The notes below the pieces were generated by a model, which was not told the origin of the DNA, made no database searches, and saw nothing but the letters and a program-made list of their open reading frames with translations. Made by a program: the position numbers and the translations under genes. Below are positions 1-8,094 of a stretch of DNA of 43,496 nucleotides, piece by piece; within the stretch, counting starts at the first letter, position 1, and every line of letters starts with the position of its first letter. Origin of the DNA: CAYPCH01 sp964409165. Its GTDB lineage: Bacteria > Bacillota > Clostridia > Acetivibrionales > Acetivibrionaceae. The DNA is taken from assembly GCA_964409165.1 (NCBI GenBank), contig CAYPCH010000013.1, positions 1-43,496 of the forward strand, written 5' to 3'.

Positions 1-129
1 ATCGTTATATAATCATCTCTCGGACAGCCAAACCATAATGATTAATGAAACAAATGCACTAAACACAGCAAGAAAATCGTTTAATAATGCCGATGAGAGC
101 ACGCAAATAAATATGACAAAAGGAGCTAA

Positions 130-297
130 TGCGGCAACAAGAATTATTCTAAAATTAGAGCCACAATTAGAGCAACCTTTAAAAAATATTCCTTTCCAGA
201 TGAATTTAAATTCTATTATGCGGATTTAAGTAATGCCTATAAAATGATAGGAAATGCAGTGCCTGTTGAGTTTGCATGTCATATAGCAAAGCTGTAA
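130..297 (+). pseudogene. C-terminal remnant of a DNA (cytosine-5) methyltransferase
   Basis: An open frame ends at the TAA at 295-297 and reads TIR, then seven residues, then SFPDEFKF, and about ten residues later YKMIGNAVPVEFA. This matches the conserved end of C5-methyltransferases: motif IX spacing, the FPxxF segment, and motif X with the GNAVP signature. The same frame is closed by a TAA at 127-129, and no other frame upstream resembles the catalytic motifs (PC, ENV). It is therefore a fragment, broken by a frameshift or stop, or the end of a decayed gene that begins outside the window. The identification rests on about 50 residues. A function in this state is unlikely. Confidence 0.55.
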
Positions 298-629
298 AGA
301 AATCTTTTGAGAGCGTAGAAAATCATTATGTACACTATATCCAATGGAAGGATGTTTTATTGCATTGGTGGTTGTGGGTGCAAAGGAACAAAATGAGGTG
401 GAAATGGCATTAGCCCCCCTGTTTATCTTTTTACACAAATTTAGGATACTACAAGTGGCGGGCTTTTGCACTATCTAAAGGCAAATCTGCGGATAACTTT
501 TTAAAATTCCGGATAAGTTTAAAAATAAGCTTAAAAAATGGGCAAACTCAAAGGATTCTTGGTTTATTGTCGCTTATATGGTATTATTATTACAATAAAA
601 TTAAGCCCATAAAGGAGGAAAATACCAAA
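298..629. other. Intergenic, no supported gene
   Basis: There is no reading frame with both a ribosome binding site and recognisable protein features. Short frames read through parts of it, but none is conserved in character. It follows the methyltransferase remnant and may be the decayed rest of a restriction-modification locus; that is inference only. Confidence 0.4.
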
Positions 630-1076
630 ATGGAAGAGAAAAGACAGCCTGAATCTATAGATGTCGACTTTGATTTGCTTGTTAAAAAAGTAAAGCAGAT
701 GAGCGAAAGAGAAGGACAAATTTTACTTTGGACGGAAGTGTTTAAACTCTCAAAGTGGCATTTTATTACAAAATATCAAAAAGACTCAAATGATATAAGA
801 CCCTTTATTGGTGAAGTGGATGGCAAGAGCTGGTTCTATGTCTTTACAGACAGTAGGCATGCAAGCGAATTTGCCCAAATTCAAGGTTTTGTTGTTGAAA
901 ATGGTGTGGCAAACACAATTGCAATGAAACCACTAGATGCAACAGAGTGGATAAATAAGCATCTGGAATTAGGAGTTTTTGGAGTAAGATTCAATGAAGG
1001 CGAGCATGGTTGGTTTGCGCCAATCACAAATTTATTGCCAATGTATCAATATTTGAAAGACTTGAAGACAATTTGA
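630..1076 (+). CDS. Hypothetical protein, possibly SseB-like
   Basis: A 148-residue soluble protein. The ATG at 630 is preferred over the upstream ATG at 567 because AAAGGAGG lies at 611-618. The protein is acidic at the N-terminus and has no signal peptide or membrane segment. The middle (FIGEVDGKSWFYVFTDSRHA, then a short run to IAMKPLDATEWI and GVFGVRFNEG) resembles the SseB/enhanced-serine-sensitivity fold, in which a stretch of 'value as stored in a variable' is followed by a hydrophobic strand and a conserved Gly-Phe region. That resemblance is from memory and weak. It is followed 47 bases later by ridA on the same strand, so the two may be co-transcribed. The function is unknown. Confidence 0.6.
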   Translation: MEEKRQPESIDVDFDLLVKKVKQMSEREGQILLWTEVFKLSKWHFITKYQKDSNDIRPFIGEVDGKSWFYVFTDSRHASEFAQIQGFVVENGVANTIAMKPLDATEWINKHLELGVFGVRFNEGEHGWFAPITNLLPMYQYLKDLKTI

Positions 1077-1123
1077 ATATAGAAGAATCTAGTGCATGAT
1101 ACAAAGACCTAGGAGGTAGAAAT

Positions 1124-1507
1124 ATGACAATCGAAATAGTTGTATCAGATAATGCACCGGCTGCCATAGGTCCATATTCGCAGGCTGTAAAAACTGGGAA
1201 CATGCTTTTTACATCGGGACAGATACCAATAAACCCAGAAACCGGCGAGTTGGTTTCAGGAAGTGTGGAGGAACAGGCAAGGCAGGTGCTGAAGAACTTG
1301 AAGTCGGTTTTGAATGCAGCAGGAACAGGACTTGAAAATGTTGTGAAGACAACGGTATTTATCAAAGATATGAATGATTTTGCTACTGTTAATAAAGTAT
1401 ACAACGAATATTTCAAGGCTCCGTATCCTGCAAGATCCTGTGTGGAAGTTGCCAGGTTGCCTAAGGATGCATCCGTAGAGATAGAGGCGATTGCTATAAT
1501 ATCGTAA
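1124..1507 (+). CDS. ridA: RidA family enamine/imine deaminase
   Basis: A 127-residue protein, the usual length for the YjgF/YER057c/UK114 family. Family features run along the whole chain: NAPAAIGPYSQA near the N-terminus, FTSGQIP, the central LKNLKSVLNAAG helix, and PARSCVEVARLP with the conserved substrate-binding Arg at residue 104. Family members hydrolyse the reactive 2-aminoacrylate and 2-iminobutanoate released by PLP enzymes such as threonine/serine dehydratase, and act as trimers in the cytoplasm. An AGGAGG site at 1110-1115 precedes the ATG. No dehydratase gene is adjacent, so the specific partner enzyme cannot be named. Confidence 0.93.
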   Translation: MTIEIVVSDNAPAAIGPYSQAVKTGNMLFTSGQIPINPETGELVSGSVEEQARQVLKNLKSVLNAAGTGLENVVKTTVFIKDMNDFATVNKVYNEYFKAPYPARSCVEVARLPKDASVEIEAIAIIS

Positions 1508-1626
1508 CGCATGGAAACATATGAAATTGCTGTAAAAGTATATTTTTAATATCATGAAAGACTGCAAATTGGCAATGCTAAAAAGCACTGGGACAAGCAT
1601 AATAACAATTTGAAGGGTGATTAAAT

Positions 1627-2865
1627 ATGAATCCATTAAAACATTTAATTATTGGGAATGGGGCTGCTGGCATATCCGCTGCGGAAAAACTAAGACAACT
1701 TGATTATAATTGTGAAATTACAATAATAAGCATTGAGGACACCCCTGTTTATACTAAATTCCTGTTGCCAGATTATATTGGGGACAAAGTAAAAAAAGGA
1801 CGGTTGATACTGAGGGACTTCAATTATTACAGCGATAATAGGATTGAGCTTATACTGAAAGGAAAAGTTGCGAGTATAGATGTAAAGAGTAAAAAGGTAT
1901 ATTTACAGGACGGCAGGGTAAAGGAATTTGACAAATTACTGGTCGCGGTTGGTGGAAGTCCCATAATTCCGAGGATTGAAGGGCTAGAAAGAGTTGATTA
2001 TCATACAATAAATTCTATAGAAGACGCTGACAATATAAAGAGCAGGGTTGTTGAAGGTCAGAAAGCCGTTGTGGTTGGAGCAGGACTTACCGGGATTGAG
2101 GTAGCCTTTGCATTAAAAAGACTGGGTATGAAGGTTACTTTGGTTGAAAGGGAACAGAGGCTACTTGCACAGCAACTTGATGGTAAATCGGCTGAATTTC
2201 TTGTTGAACAGATGCGTAATGAAGGAGTAGAGCTTCTGTTTGAAAAGAATGTTCGGCGTGCAGAGGGAAAAGATAAAAAGCATATTGAGTTTTCTGACGG
2301 AGAAAAACTGGAATTCGACATGCTTTTCATTACAATAGGAACAAGACCGAATCTGAAGGTTATAAGCGGTACTGGGATCAAAACCGGCAGAGGCATACTG
2401 GTTAATGAGTACATGGAGACATCAGGAAAGGATATTTATGCAGCAGGTGATGTAGCGGAAACAGTCAACGTGAATTCGGAAGGATATGTTTCGAGTTATA
2501 TCTGGATGAATGCTTTAGCACAGGGAAAATGTGCAGCGTTCAATATGGCAGGACAACCACAGACTTTTTCATACGATGTAGCAAATAATAATGTTGTGAG
2601 GCTTCGTGATATACCTTTTGTATCAATGGGAATGATTAATCCCGATGAAAAGGAATATGAAAGTCTGATTTATAGTGATGTGAAATCATATGTATATAAA
2701 AAAATTGTTATAAAGGATAATAAAGTTGTTGGAATGATCTTTTTGGGGGACACCGCATCAGCCAATATAGTGGGTGATTTGGCACGGAAAGCTTCCGATA
2801 TATCGAATATAAGGAGCATAATTCTGGAGAAGGATTTTCCAGCGAAATACAGAGAACTCAAATAA
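1627..2865 (+). CDS. FAD/NAD(P)-dependent oxidoreductase, rubredoxin reductase-like
   Basis: A 412-residue two-dinucleotide-domain flavoprotein. The FAD-binding GNGAAGISAA motif is at residues 8-17. The second, pyridine-nucleotide motif VVGAGLTGIEVA lies near residue 150, and the C-terminal FAD signature IYAAGDVAE near 275. A C-terminal domain of about 110 residues resembles the dimerisation domain of the NirB/NADH:rubredoxin oxidoreductase group. No CxxC or CxxxxC redox pair sits by the flavin, so it is not a disulfide reductase; a one- or two-electron transfer to a small redox protein (for example rubredoxin, for oxygen or peroxide defence) is the best guess. Its ATG follows GAAGGGTGA. It lies 120 bases after ridA on the same strand. 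Confidence 0.75.
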   Translation: MNPLKHLIIGNGAAGISAAEKLRQLDYNCEITIISIEDTPVYTKFLLPDYIGDKVKKGRLILRDFNYYSDNRIELILKGKVASIDVKSKKVYLQDGRVKEFDKLLVAVGGSPIIPRIEGLERVDYHTINSIEDADNIKSRVVEGQKAVVVGAGLTGIEVAFALKRLGMKVTLVEREQRLLAQQLDGKSAEFLVEQMRNEGVELLFEKNVRRAEGKDKKHIEFSDGEKLEFDMLFITIGTRPNLKVISGTGIKTGRGILVNEYMETSGKDIYAAGDVAETVNVNSEGYVSSYIWMNALAQGKCAAFNMAGQPQTFSYDVANNNVVRLRDIPFVSMGMINPDEKEYESLIYSDVKSYVYKKIVIKDNKVVGMIFLGDTASANIVGDLARKASDISNIRSIILEKDFPAKYRELK

Positions 2866-3004
2866 ATTCTTTGCTACATGGAGGTGTTAATAAGAAATAA
2901 AGGGAAGTGATGGATGATTAAACAAAAAGAAGTATACAGTTTATAAAAACGTTGCAAATTTCTGCTACATAGTGTAATATTATGTGGTATTATAATTAGT
3001 AGAT

Positions 3005-3044
3005 ATATTGAAGTGTGATTTAAATTCTTTATAGCATTCAATAT
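3005..3044. repeat. Dispersed hairpin element, copy A (diverged)
   Basis: Reads ATTGAAGTGTGAT, then an AT-rich loop, then ATAGCATTCAAT. It is a diverged version of the stem at 4637-4672 (GTGCGAT / ATCGCAC framed by ATTGA / TCAAT). It lies about 190 bases upstream of the Cache protein gene. Confidence 0.45.
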
Positions 3045-3228
3045 ACATAGTTTTTTGAATATTTGCAATGTTTTTTTGCTGTCTTAATTTGCCATATGCA
3101 GTGTTTAATAGTGATTAATTTAGTGTTTTTATAGCAATAATGTTGGTTCTTCCGCGTAATAGGCTTGGATTTGTATTATTTACATATAATTCATGTTTAC
3201 CAAAATAACATTTAGGGGAGATGTAACA

Positions 3229-4587
3229 ATGAAGAAAAGAGTCATGTTGAAGGTGAAATTACTCAGAATATCTATTGCCCTTATTGCACTATTTACAGCT
3301 ACTGTCTTTTTTGTCACGGACGTCAAGGTTAATAATTTAGTGGATAAAGGCATATCGGCAAAGTTGGATTGCATTTCAAACCTGGGAATTGACATCATCG
3401 AAAGTAAGTATGGTAATGAGTGGAATGTGAGGGATGGCAAGCTGTTTATAGGAGAGAACCAAGTAACAGATAATATTAAAGTTGTAGATGAGATAAAAGA
3501 AAAAACCGGTTCCCTTGCAGCTATATTTATTGGCGATGAAATAGCAGTGACAAGCGTATTGGATAAAAACGGTAGAAGAGCTGTGGGAACCAAGGTATCA
3601 GACGAAGTGGCTGAAAAAGTTTTGAAAGAAGGTGTTGCTTATGAAGGGACAGCAGATGTTATTGATCAAAAATATGCAGTAAAATATGTTCCTATAAAAA
3701 GCAATGCCGGAAAAGTGATTGGAATATGGTTTGTAGGTATGCCAAAAAGTTATGTTAGTGGTCAGATATTTGCGATGAGGGTATCAATTATTGTTATTTG
3801 CATATTATGTGGTATGGTAGGTATTGCGTTGTTGATGCTTTATGCAAAAAAGTTTCTAAGTGGTATAGATACGCTAAAGGTTTCGTTCCTTGAATCCGGT
3901 TCAAATACCAATAGAACGCAAAACAGGGTTTTAAAAATGTCATTGTTTCTCATAGGTACATTTCTTATGATTTGGGTGCCTGTACAGGGCTTCACGGTCG
4001 GTAATGTTGTTAAGAATCTTGAAGATAATAATATAGCAGACAGGTTGAATATTAGTTCGGAATTTGGATATATGCTAGTTGATGAGCAGTATAAAGGGGA
4101 TTGGTCAATTCAAGATAAAAAGCTGTATAAAGGTGAAAATTCTCTGAATGATAGTTTTATGCTGGTAGATAGAGTCAGTTCCAATACAGAATCTGTTTTA
4201 GCTATTTTTAGGGGTGATACAATAGTTGCAACAAATGTTTTAAAGACTGATGGGACAAGAATTATAGGAAATAAAGCATCTAGTGAAGTTGTAGAGACTG
4301 TTTTGAAACAGGGCAGGACATATACTGGGGAAGCTACTGTTGCTGATCAAAATTGCATTGCAACATATGCACCACTAAAGGATAGCGGTGGTAAAACAAT
4401 TGGCATGTGGGCTGTAGGAATTGAAAAGAAATCCTCCCTTAAGCAGATAGCCAATTTGAGAAAAGCCATATCGCAAATTAGTATATTGGCTATTGTAATA
4501 GCATTTGTGGCGTTTTTATTCTTGTCTATAAAGATGACAACAGATATAAAGAATTTTAACGTCAGTTTGCACACAAATGTGAATTGA
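3229..4587 (+). CDS. Membrane protein with two tandem Cache sensor domains, no output domain
   Basis: A 452-residue protein. The ATG at 3229 has GGGGAG at 3215-3220, so the first 12 codons of the longer frame are dropped. Order: TM (about 10-30), extracytoplasmic Cache domain (40-185), TM (190-215), short cytoplasmic linker, TM (240-262), second Cache domain (265-410), TM (418-440), then about 20 residues. Each Cache copy has the single-Cache type 3 pattern: GDxI(A)VTxV, GxRxxGxKxS, VLKxGxxYxG, and YxPxK followed by GKxIGMWxVG. These are typical ligand-binding parts of methyl-accepting chemotaxis proteins, yet no HAMP, MA, kinase or GGDEF domain follows. It looks like an internal duplication of the sensory half of a chemoreceptor. 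The ligand and partner are unknown. Confidence 0.85.
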   Translation: MKKRVMLKVKLLRISIALIALFTATVFFVTDVKVNNLVDKGISAKLDCISNLGIDIIESKYGNEWNVRDGKLFIGENQVTDNIKVVDEIKEKTGSLAAIFIGDEIAVTSVLDKNGRRAVGTKVSDEVAEKVLKEGVAYEGTADVIDQKYAVKYVPIKSNAGKVIGIWFVGMPKSYVSGQIFAMRVSIIVICILCGMVGIALLMLYAKKFLSGIDTLKVSFLESGSNTNRTQNRVLKMSLFLIGTFLMIWVPVQGFTVGNVVKNLEDNNIADRLNISSEFGYMLVDEQYKGDWSIQDKKLYKGENSLNDSFMLVDRVSSNTESVLAIFRGDTIVATNVLKTDGTRIIGNKASSEVVETVLKQGRTYTGEATVADQNCIATYAPLKDSGGKTIGMWAVGIEKKSSLKQIANLRKAISQISILAIVIAFVAFLFLSIKMTTDIKNFNVSLHTNVN

Positions 4588-4612
4588 ATTTTTACATGTT
4601 CATTCATTTCTA

Positions 4613-4673
4613 TATTAATCACGAAAATGAATCTACATTAAAGTGCGATGTAAAATTTTTATCGCACTCAATA
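4613..4673. repeat. Dispersed hairpin element, copy B (best formed)
   Basis: Begins ATTAATCACGAAAATGA. This is followed by a strong imperfect palindrome: ATTAAAGTGCGAT, an 11-base AT loop, then ATCGCACTCAAT. It lies just after the Cache gene. Related copies are listed at 3005, 10393, 18029, 23643, 27013 and 32103. Confidence 0.65.
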
Positions 4674-4693
4674 AAAAACAACAATGGAATAAG

Positions 4694-4840
4694 TTATAAG
4701 CTCAACTTTCCCACTTATAGTATTTTGAGACTCTGGTTGCTCACAAGTTAAGGTCAAAAAGTTTACTTTTTGACCGCGGTGAGCAATGCTACGTTAGTGG
4801 CAAAGGGTCCATAAATACTGTGGGAAAGTTGAGTTATAAG
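4694..4840. mobile_element. MITE-like palindromic element with 7-bp target duplication, copy 1
   Basis: The element proper is 4701-4833 (133 bp). Its ends are perfect 14-bp inverted repeats: CTCAACTTTCCCAC at the left and its complement at 4820-4833. Flanking it on both sides is the identical heptamer TTATAAG (4694-4700 and 4834-4840), which reads as a target-site duplication. The interior also folds on itself: GGTCAAAAAGT TT ACTTTTTGACC at the centre and TTGCTCAC / GTGAGCAA around it. There is no coding capacity, so it would need a transposase in trans. A second full copy in the opposite orientation is at 33207-33340. It separates the Cache gene from a terminator at 4855. Confidence 0.85.
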
Positions 4841-4854
4841 CTACAAACAGCGAA

Positions 4855-4907
4855 AAAGCCGATGAGTGATATGTTAAGGACACATTGGCTTTCTTAATTC
4901 TTTTTTT
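4855..4907 (+). terminator. Rho-independent terminator candidate
   Basis: AAAGCCGATG (4855-4864) pairs with CATTGGCTTT (4883-4892), giving 10 bp with one G-U pair. A run of seven T follows from 4901. It probably ends the Cache gene transcript, from which it is now separated by the inserted MITE-like element. Confidence 0.6.
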
Positions 4908-4951
4908 GAGTTGAAACAAGCAAGGTTGGTGAAATAGAGAATTAAATTGCA

Positions 4952-5004
4952 TTGACAAGAACAGACTAAAATGATAGTCTATAAACAGACTAGGTACGTA
5001 GTCT
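4952..5004 (+). promoter_or_regulatory. blaI promoter with two BlaI-type operators
   Basis: TTGACA at 4952-4957 lies 17 bases before TAGTCT at 4975-4980, a plausible although weak -10. Two 18-bp perfect-arm dyads AGACTA-N6-TAGTCT lie at 4963-4980 and 4987-5004, with centres 24 bases apart. The first covers the spacer and -10 and the second covers the start region. This is the arrangement expected for autorepression by the BlaI/MecI winged-helix dimer encoded just downstream. Confidence 0.75.
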
Positions 5005-5033
5005 AAATGCTTAAATGCTTAAATGCTTAAATG
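5004..5033 (+). repeat. Octamer tandem repeat in the blaI leader
   Basis: TAAATGCT occurs three times in succession (5004-5027), followed by a partial fourth copy TAAATG. It sits between the second operator and the ribosome binding site AAAGG of the BlaI gene. It could change leader length by slippage; no function is evident. Confidence 0.7.
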
Positions 5034-5049
5034 AAAGGTTGATGCTGTA

Positions 5050-5427
5050 ATGGATAAGAATACTCCGAAAATTACAGATGCAGAGTGGAAGGTTATGGAG
5101 GTTGTTTGGGGCAATTCCCCAATAACGGCACGTAAAATTGTAGATATGATGAAAGAAAGGGAAGACTGGAACAAGAACACCACCTACACAGTGCTTACCC
5201 GCCTGGTTCAGAAGAATGTTGTTTCAAGAGAAGAACCGTCTTTTATATGCCGACCTTTGATAACAAAGGATGAGGTGCGTTTATCAGAGACGCGATCTTT
5301 TCTTGGGAAGGTATATGATGGATCGGTTAAAATGCTTGTTACAGGTTTCTTGAGCAGGGAGAAGCTTTCGGAGGAAGATATCCGGGAGATTAAGAAACTA
5401 ATAGATTCGGCGGAGAACAAGAAGTAA
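5050..5427 (+). CDS. blaI: BlaI/MecI-type transcriptional repressor
   Basis: A 125-residue protein, the usual length for the family. The N-terminal winged helix starts ITDAEWKVMEVVWGNSPITARKI and continues with NTTYTVLTRLVQKNVVSRE, the recognition helix and wing of BlaI/MecI/CopY repressors. The C-terminal helices (residues 75-120) form the dimerisation region, which in the family is cut by the partner M56 protease to release DNA. The partner gene starts 17 bases downstream, and matching dyad operators cover the promoter. No beta-lactamase gene is nearby, so the regulated genes are probably the M56 gene, the DUF4846 gene and perhaps distant targets. Confidence 0.92.
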   Translation: MDKNTPKITDAEWKVMEVVWGNSPITARKIVDMMKEREDWNKNTTYTVLTRLVQKNVVSREEPSFICRPLITKDEVRLSETRSFLGKVYDGSVKMLVTGFLSREKLSEEDIREIKKLIDSAENKK

Positions 5428-5444
5428 AACGAAGGGGGGAAAGC

Positions 5445-8084
5445 ATGATGGTTGCTTTAGCCGGTACTATATTCAGATTATCTCTTATGGGAAGTGTTGC
5501 AGCAGTTTTCATAATGCTTGTCAAACTCGCTGTAAGAGACAAGTTTTCAGCCAAGTGGCATTATATGATATGGTTTTTGCTTGTTTTAAGACTTATCTTA
5601 CCTTTTTCAGTTCCTTCTTCTTTGAGCATTTATAATATTTTGCCTGATAAAACTTACATGACAGACCAGACGTCAGGACAGAAACCTGAAGAATATCAGA
5701 GTGATGTTAATAATACAGGACACTTACAGCAAGTACAGCATAAGGACGTGGAAGTACCATATGTCCCACAGGGAGAAAAATTAAAAGAGCTGGATACAGT
5801 GGAATATAGCGGATCGAATAAGGGAGCATATGAAAAAGAAGCTGTGAATTGGTGGCATGTAGCTTCTGTAATTTGGCTTTCGGGGATGTTGTTATTTCTG
5901 GCTTTTTTTCTGGCTTCATATATACACATACATAGAAGGCTTTCGCTTATTGACCTCTGCACAGACCCAAATATGCTTAGACTTATAGACTGGTGCAGAA
6001 AGGAAGCAGGGGTTAAAAAGGTTGTTAAGGTATACTATAATGATAGATTTGATACGCCCTGTGTATTTGGATTGTTCAGACCCTCTATTATACTTCCTGT
6101 AGGTTTATTTTATAGACTTGATGAGACAACAAGAAAACACGTAGTTCTGCATGAAATGATGCATATAAAGCGGAAGGATTATTTTGTCAATATAGTTATT
6201 CTTGTACTTCAGTCCATGCATTGGTTCAATCCAGTATTGTGGTATGCTTTTCTTAAAATGAGAAAAGACTGTGAAACCGCCTGTGACGAAAGAGTGCTTG
6301 AAAGGCTTGAGAGAGAAGAGCACCGAGGATATGCACTATCTCTCCTTTCAATGGCAGGAGTACAGAATAAAGTGTCATTTTACAATACGGTTCTTGCCTT
6401 CGGGGAATCAAATATTAAAGGGAGAGTTTGCAGCATTATGAGTTTCAAGAAGCTGTCCGGTCGGGCAATTATTATTGCTGGTGTGGTTTTAACACTAATC
6501 TCTGTTATGCTTCTGACAAATGCGGTAAAAAGTGAACGAGAGCTTCTGACTATGGATTTTAAACGGGTTGCGAGTGCCGAAATAAGCTTAAAAACTTCTG
6601 GTGAGGATACTCTTATATCATTAAGTGCAACAGAGCATGGGGATAACATTAAAGAGCTATATTCTTCTGTTCTCACAGATACTGAGAATGTAAAGAGCTT
6701 TATGAATCCGAAAGAGATGTATAGTCAAAACAGTGAACCGGTTTTCAGCATTGTATTTAATTATGATAATGGGGAAAGCGAAAAAATCTTATCCACCGAA
6801 TCAGGGATGTTTATTTTTAGATTTATTGATTCAAAGGGAAGCTGGGTTGGAGGATCTAATGACAAGCTGCTTCCTATAATAAATAAAATTTCATATGATG
6901 ATGATGAAAACACTACACTATCTGATAATACAGATTTATCCGAATCGGCTGAAGAAAAGCGTATAGGTGAAACGGTGGAAAGTCTGCTGAAAACTATAAT
7001 GGAGACGGGACCTATGTCTTCATCAAATCCTTATGACTATGTCAAGGACAGTAAGGTGTTTGAAGAACTTGTTGCAATGGGAGACCCGGCTATGGAGTAT
7101 ATGCTCGATGAATTTTCCAAAAGCAATGCCAATACATTAAAGGAACATATTATGGCAATGGCATGCCAGAAAATATTGGGGCAATGGGATGATAAGCTTC
7201 CACTTTCAATAAGCGGACGGGAGTGGTATTATAAAATTGGTGCATTTATAAAGTACGGTAGCAATCAGGTGTATGACCTTGATGAGCACAAGAAGGAAGG
7301 TTATTCGGGGCAAATTGACAGAACGGATTTGGAACAGGTGATTTCTCAATTTATTCATGAAAAAAACAAAGGCTCTTATAATGCGGAAAAATCCATAGAA
7401 GCTCACAAAACCTATGGTACAGAAGAGAAGGACGGTTTGGTTTATGCCTATATGCATGTAGTTTTTTCACGGTTCGCTTTTGAAAACGGCTACTTTACAA
7501 CTGTCTCAGAAATGGCATCTCCTGTGGTTATTACACTGCAAAAGTCACCTTCCGGTGAGTATACGCCTATAGAATATAAAAGGACTTCAGACGGTAAGGG
7601 ATATTATCCTTCAATTAACGAAATGTTTCCGGAACACCTGGTTTACAGAGTTATAAATGAAGATAACTCTGAACTCAGGGATATCAAGATTGAGAAAGCA
7701 AGGCAATATCTTGAGTCCATAGGAAGGAAAGATGCTCCCATAGTGTTGGAAGAATCAACAAGCAGGTTTTCGGATGATGAAGAAAAGCGTAAAGCCCTAT
7801 ATATGGTTAATCTTATGAGAAAGGATTTTCCCGATTGGGAAGGGAGCCGTGAGATACTTGTTAATGTGGGAGGAAAACCACCCGGCTTGGCTGTAAGAGT
7901 GTTGCTGGAAACCACAGCCGAAAAAATTAATAAGGATGTGTATGTTGTTAAACTGACAAAGGTGTGGGACATTGAAATAGGCGGGAAACAGCCTGTAAGC
8001 ACATGGACATACAAGGTGTCAGGAGATAAGGTGGAGCTGATTGGATACGAGGATAACGATGACATGGTGGAAATAATCAAATGA
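5445..8084 (+). CDS. M56 (BlaR1/MecR1-like) membrane metalloprotease sensor with non-PBP C-terminal region
   Basis: An 879-residue protein. TM helices lie near residues 5-28, 38-57, 138-162 and 343-363. The zinc protease motif HEMMH is at residues 236-240 with the third ligand Glu282 in ACDERVL, all as in BlaR1. The extracellular C-terminus (365-879) is not a penicillin-binding domain: there is no SxxK/KTG pattern. Instead it has a block around residues 500-590 (SSNPYDYVK ... GDPAMEYMLDEF ... ACQKILG) that recurs behind M56 domains in other clostridia from memory, and two further domains of unknown fold. It likely senses an envelope signal and cleaves BlaI. The ATG at 5445 (or 5448) follows GGGGGG. 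Confidence 0.88.
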   Translation: MMVALAGTIFRLSLMGSVAAVFIMLVKLAVRDKFSAKWHYMIWFLLVLRLILPFSVPSSLSIYNILPDKTYMTDQTSGQKPEEYQSDVNNTGHLQQVQHKDVEVPYVPQGEKLKELDTVEYSGSNKGAYEKEAVNWWHVASVIWLSGMLLFLAFFLASYIHIHRRLSLIDLCTDPNMLRLIDWCRKEAGVKKVVKVYYNDRFDTPCVFGLFRPSIILPVGLFYRLDETTRKHVVLHEMMHIKRKDYFVNIVILVLQSMHWFNPVLWYAFLKMRKDCETACDERVLERLEREEHRGYALSLLSMAGVQNKVSFYNTVLAFGESNIKGRVCSIMSFKKLSGRAIIIAGVVLTLISVMLLTNAVKSERELLTMDFKRVASAEISLKTSGEDTLISLSATEHGDNIKELYSSVLTDTENVKSFMNPKEMYSQNSEPVFSIVFNYDNGESEKILSTESGMFIFRFIDSKGSWVGGSNDKLLPIINKISYDDDENTTLSDNTDLSESAEEKRIGETVESLLKTIMETGPMSSSNPYDYVKDSKVFEELVAMGDPAMEYMLDEFSKSNANTLKEHIMAMACQKILGQWDDKLPLSISGREWYYKIGAFIKYGSNQVYDLDEHKKEGYSGQIDRTDLEQVISQFIHEKNKGSYNAEKSIEAHKTYGTEEKDGLVYAYMHVVFSRFAFENGYFTTVSEMASPVVITLQKSPSGEYTPIEYKRTSDGKGYYPSINEMFPEHLVYRVINEDNSELRDIKIEKARQYLESIGRKDAPIVLEESTSRFSDDEEKRKALYMVNLMRKDFPDWEGSREILVNVGGKPPGLAVRVLLETTAEKINKDVYVVKLTKVWDIEIGGKQPVSTWTYKVSGDKVELIGYEDNDDMVEIIK

Positions 8085-8094
8085 GGAGAAAATT

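Noticed and set aside
38..229. 63-codon frame near the left edge as a gene
   Set aside because: No RBS, no recognisable protein, and it overlaps in another frame the methyltransferase-like segment, which carries real family motifs.
2058..2414. Antisense frame in the flavoprotein gene
   Set aside because: It mirrors a conserved coding region and has a Ser/Pro-rich composition typical of antisense frames.
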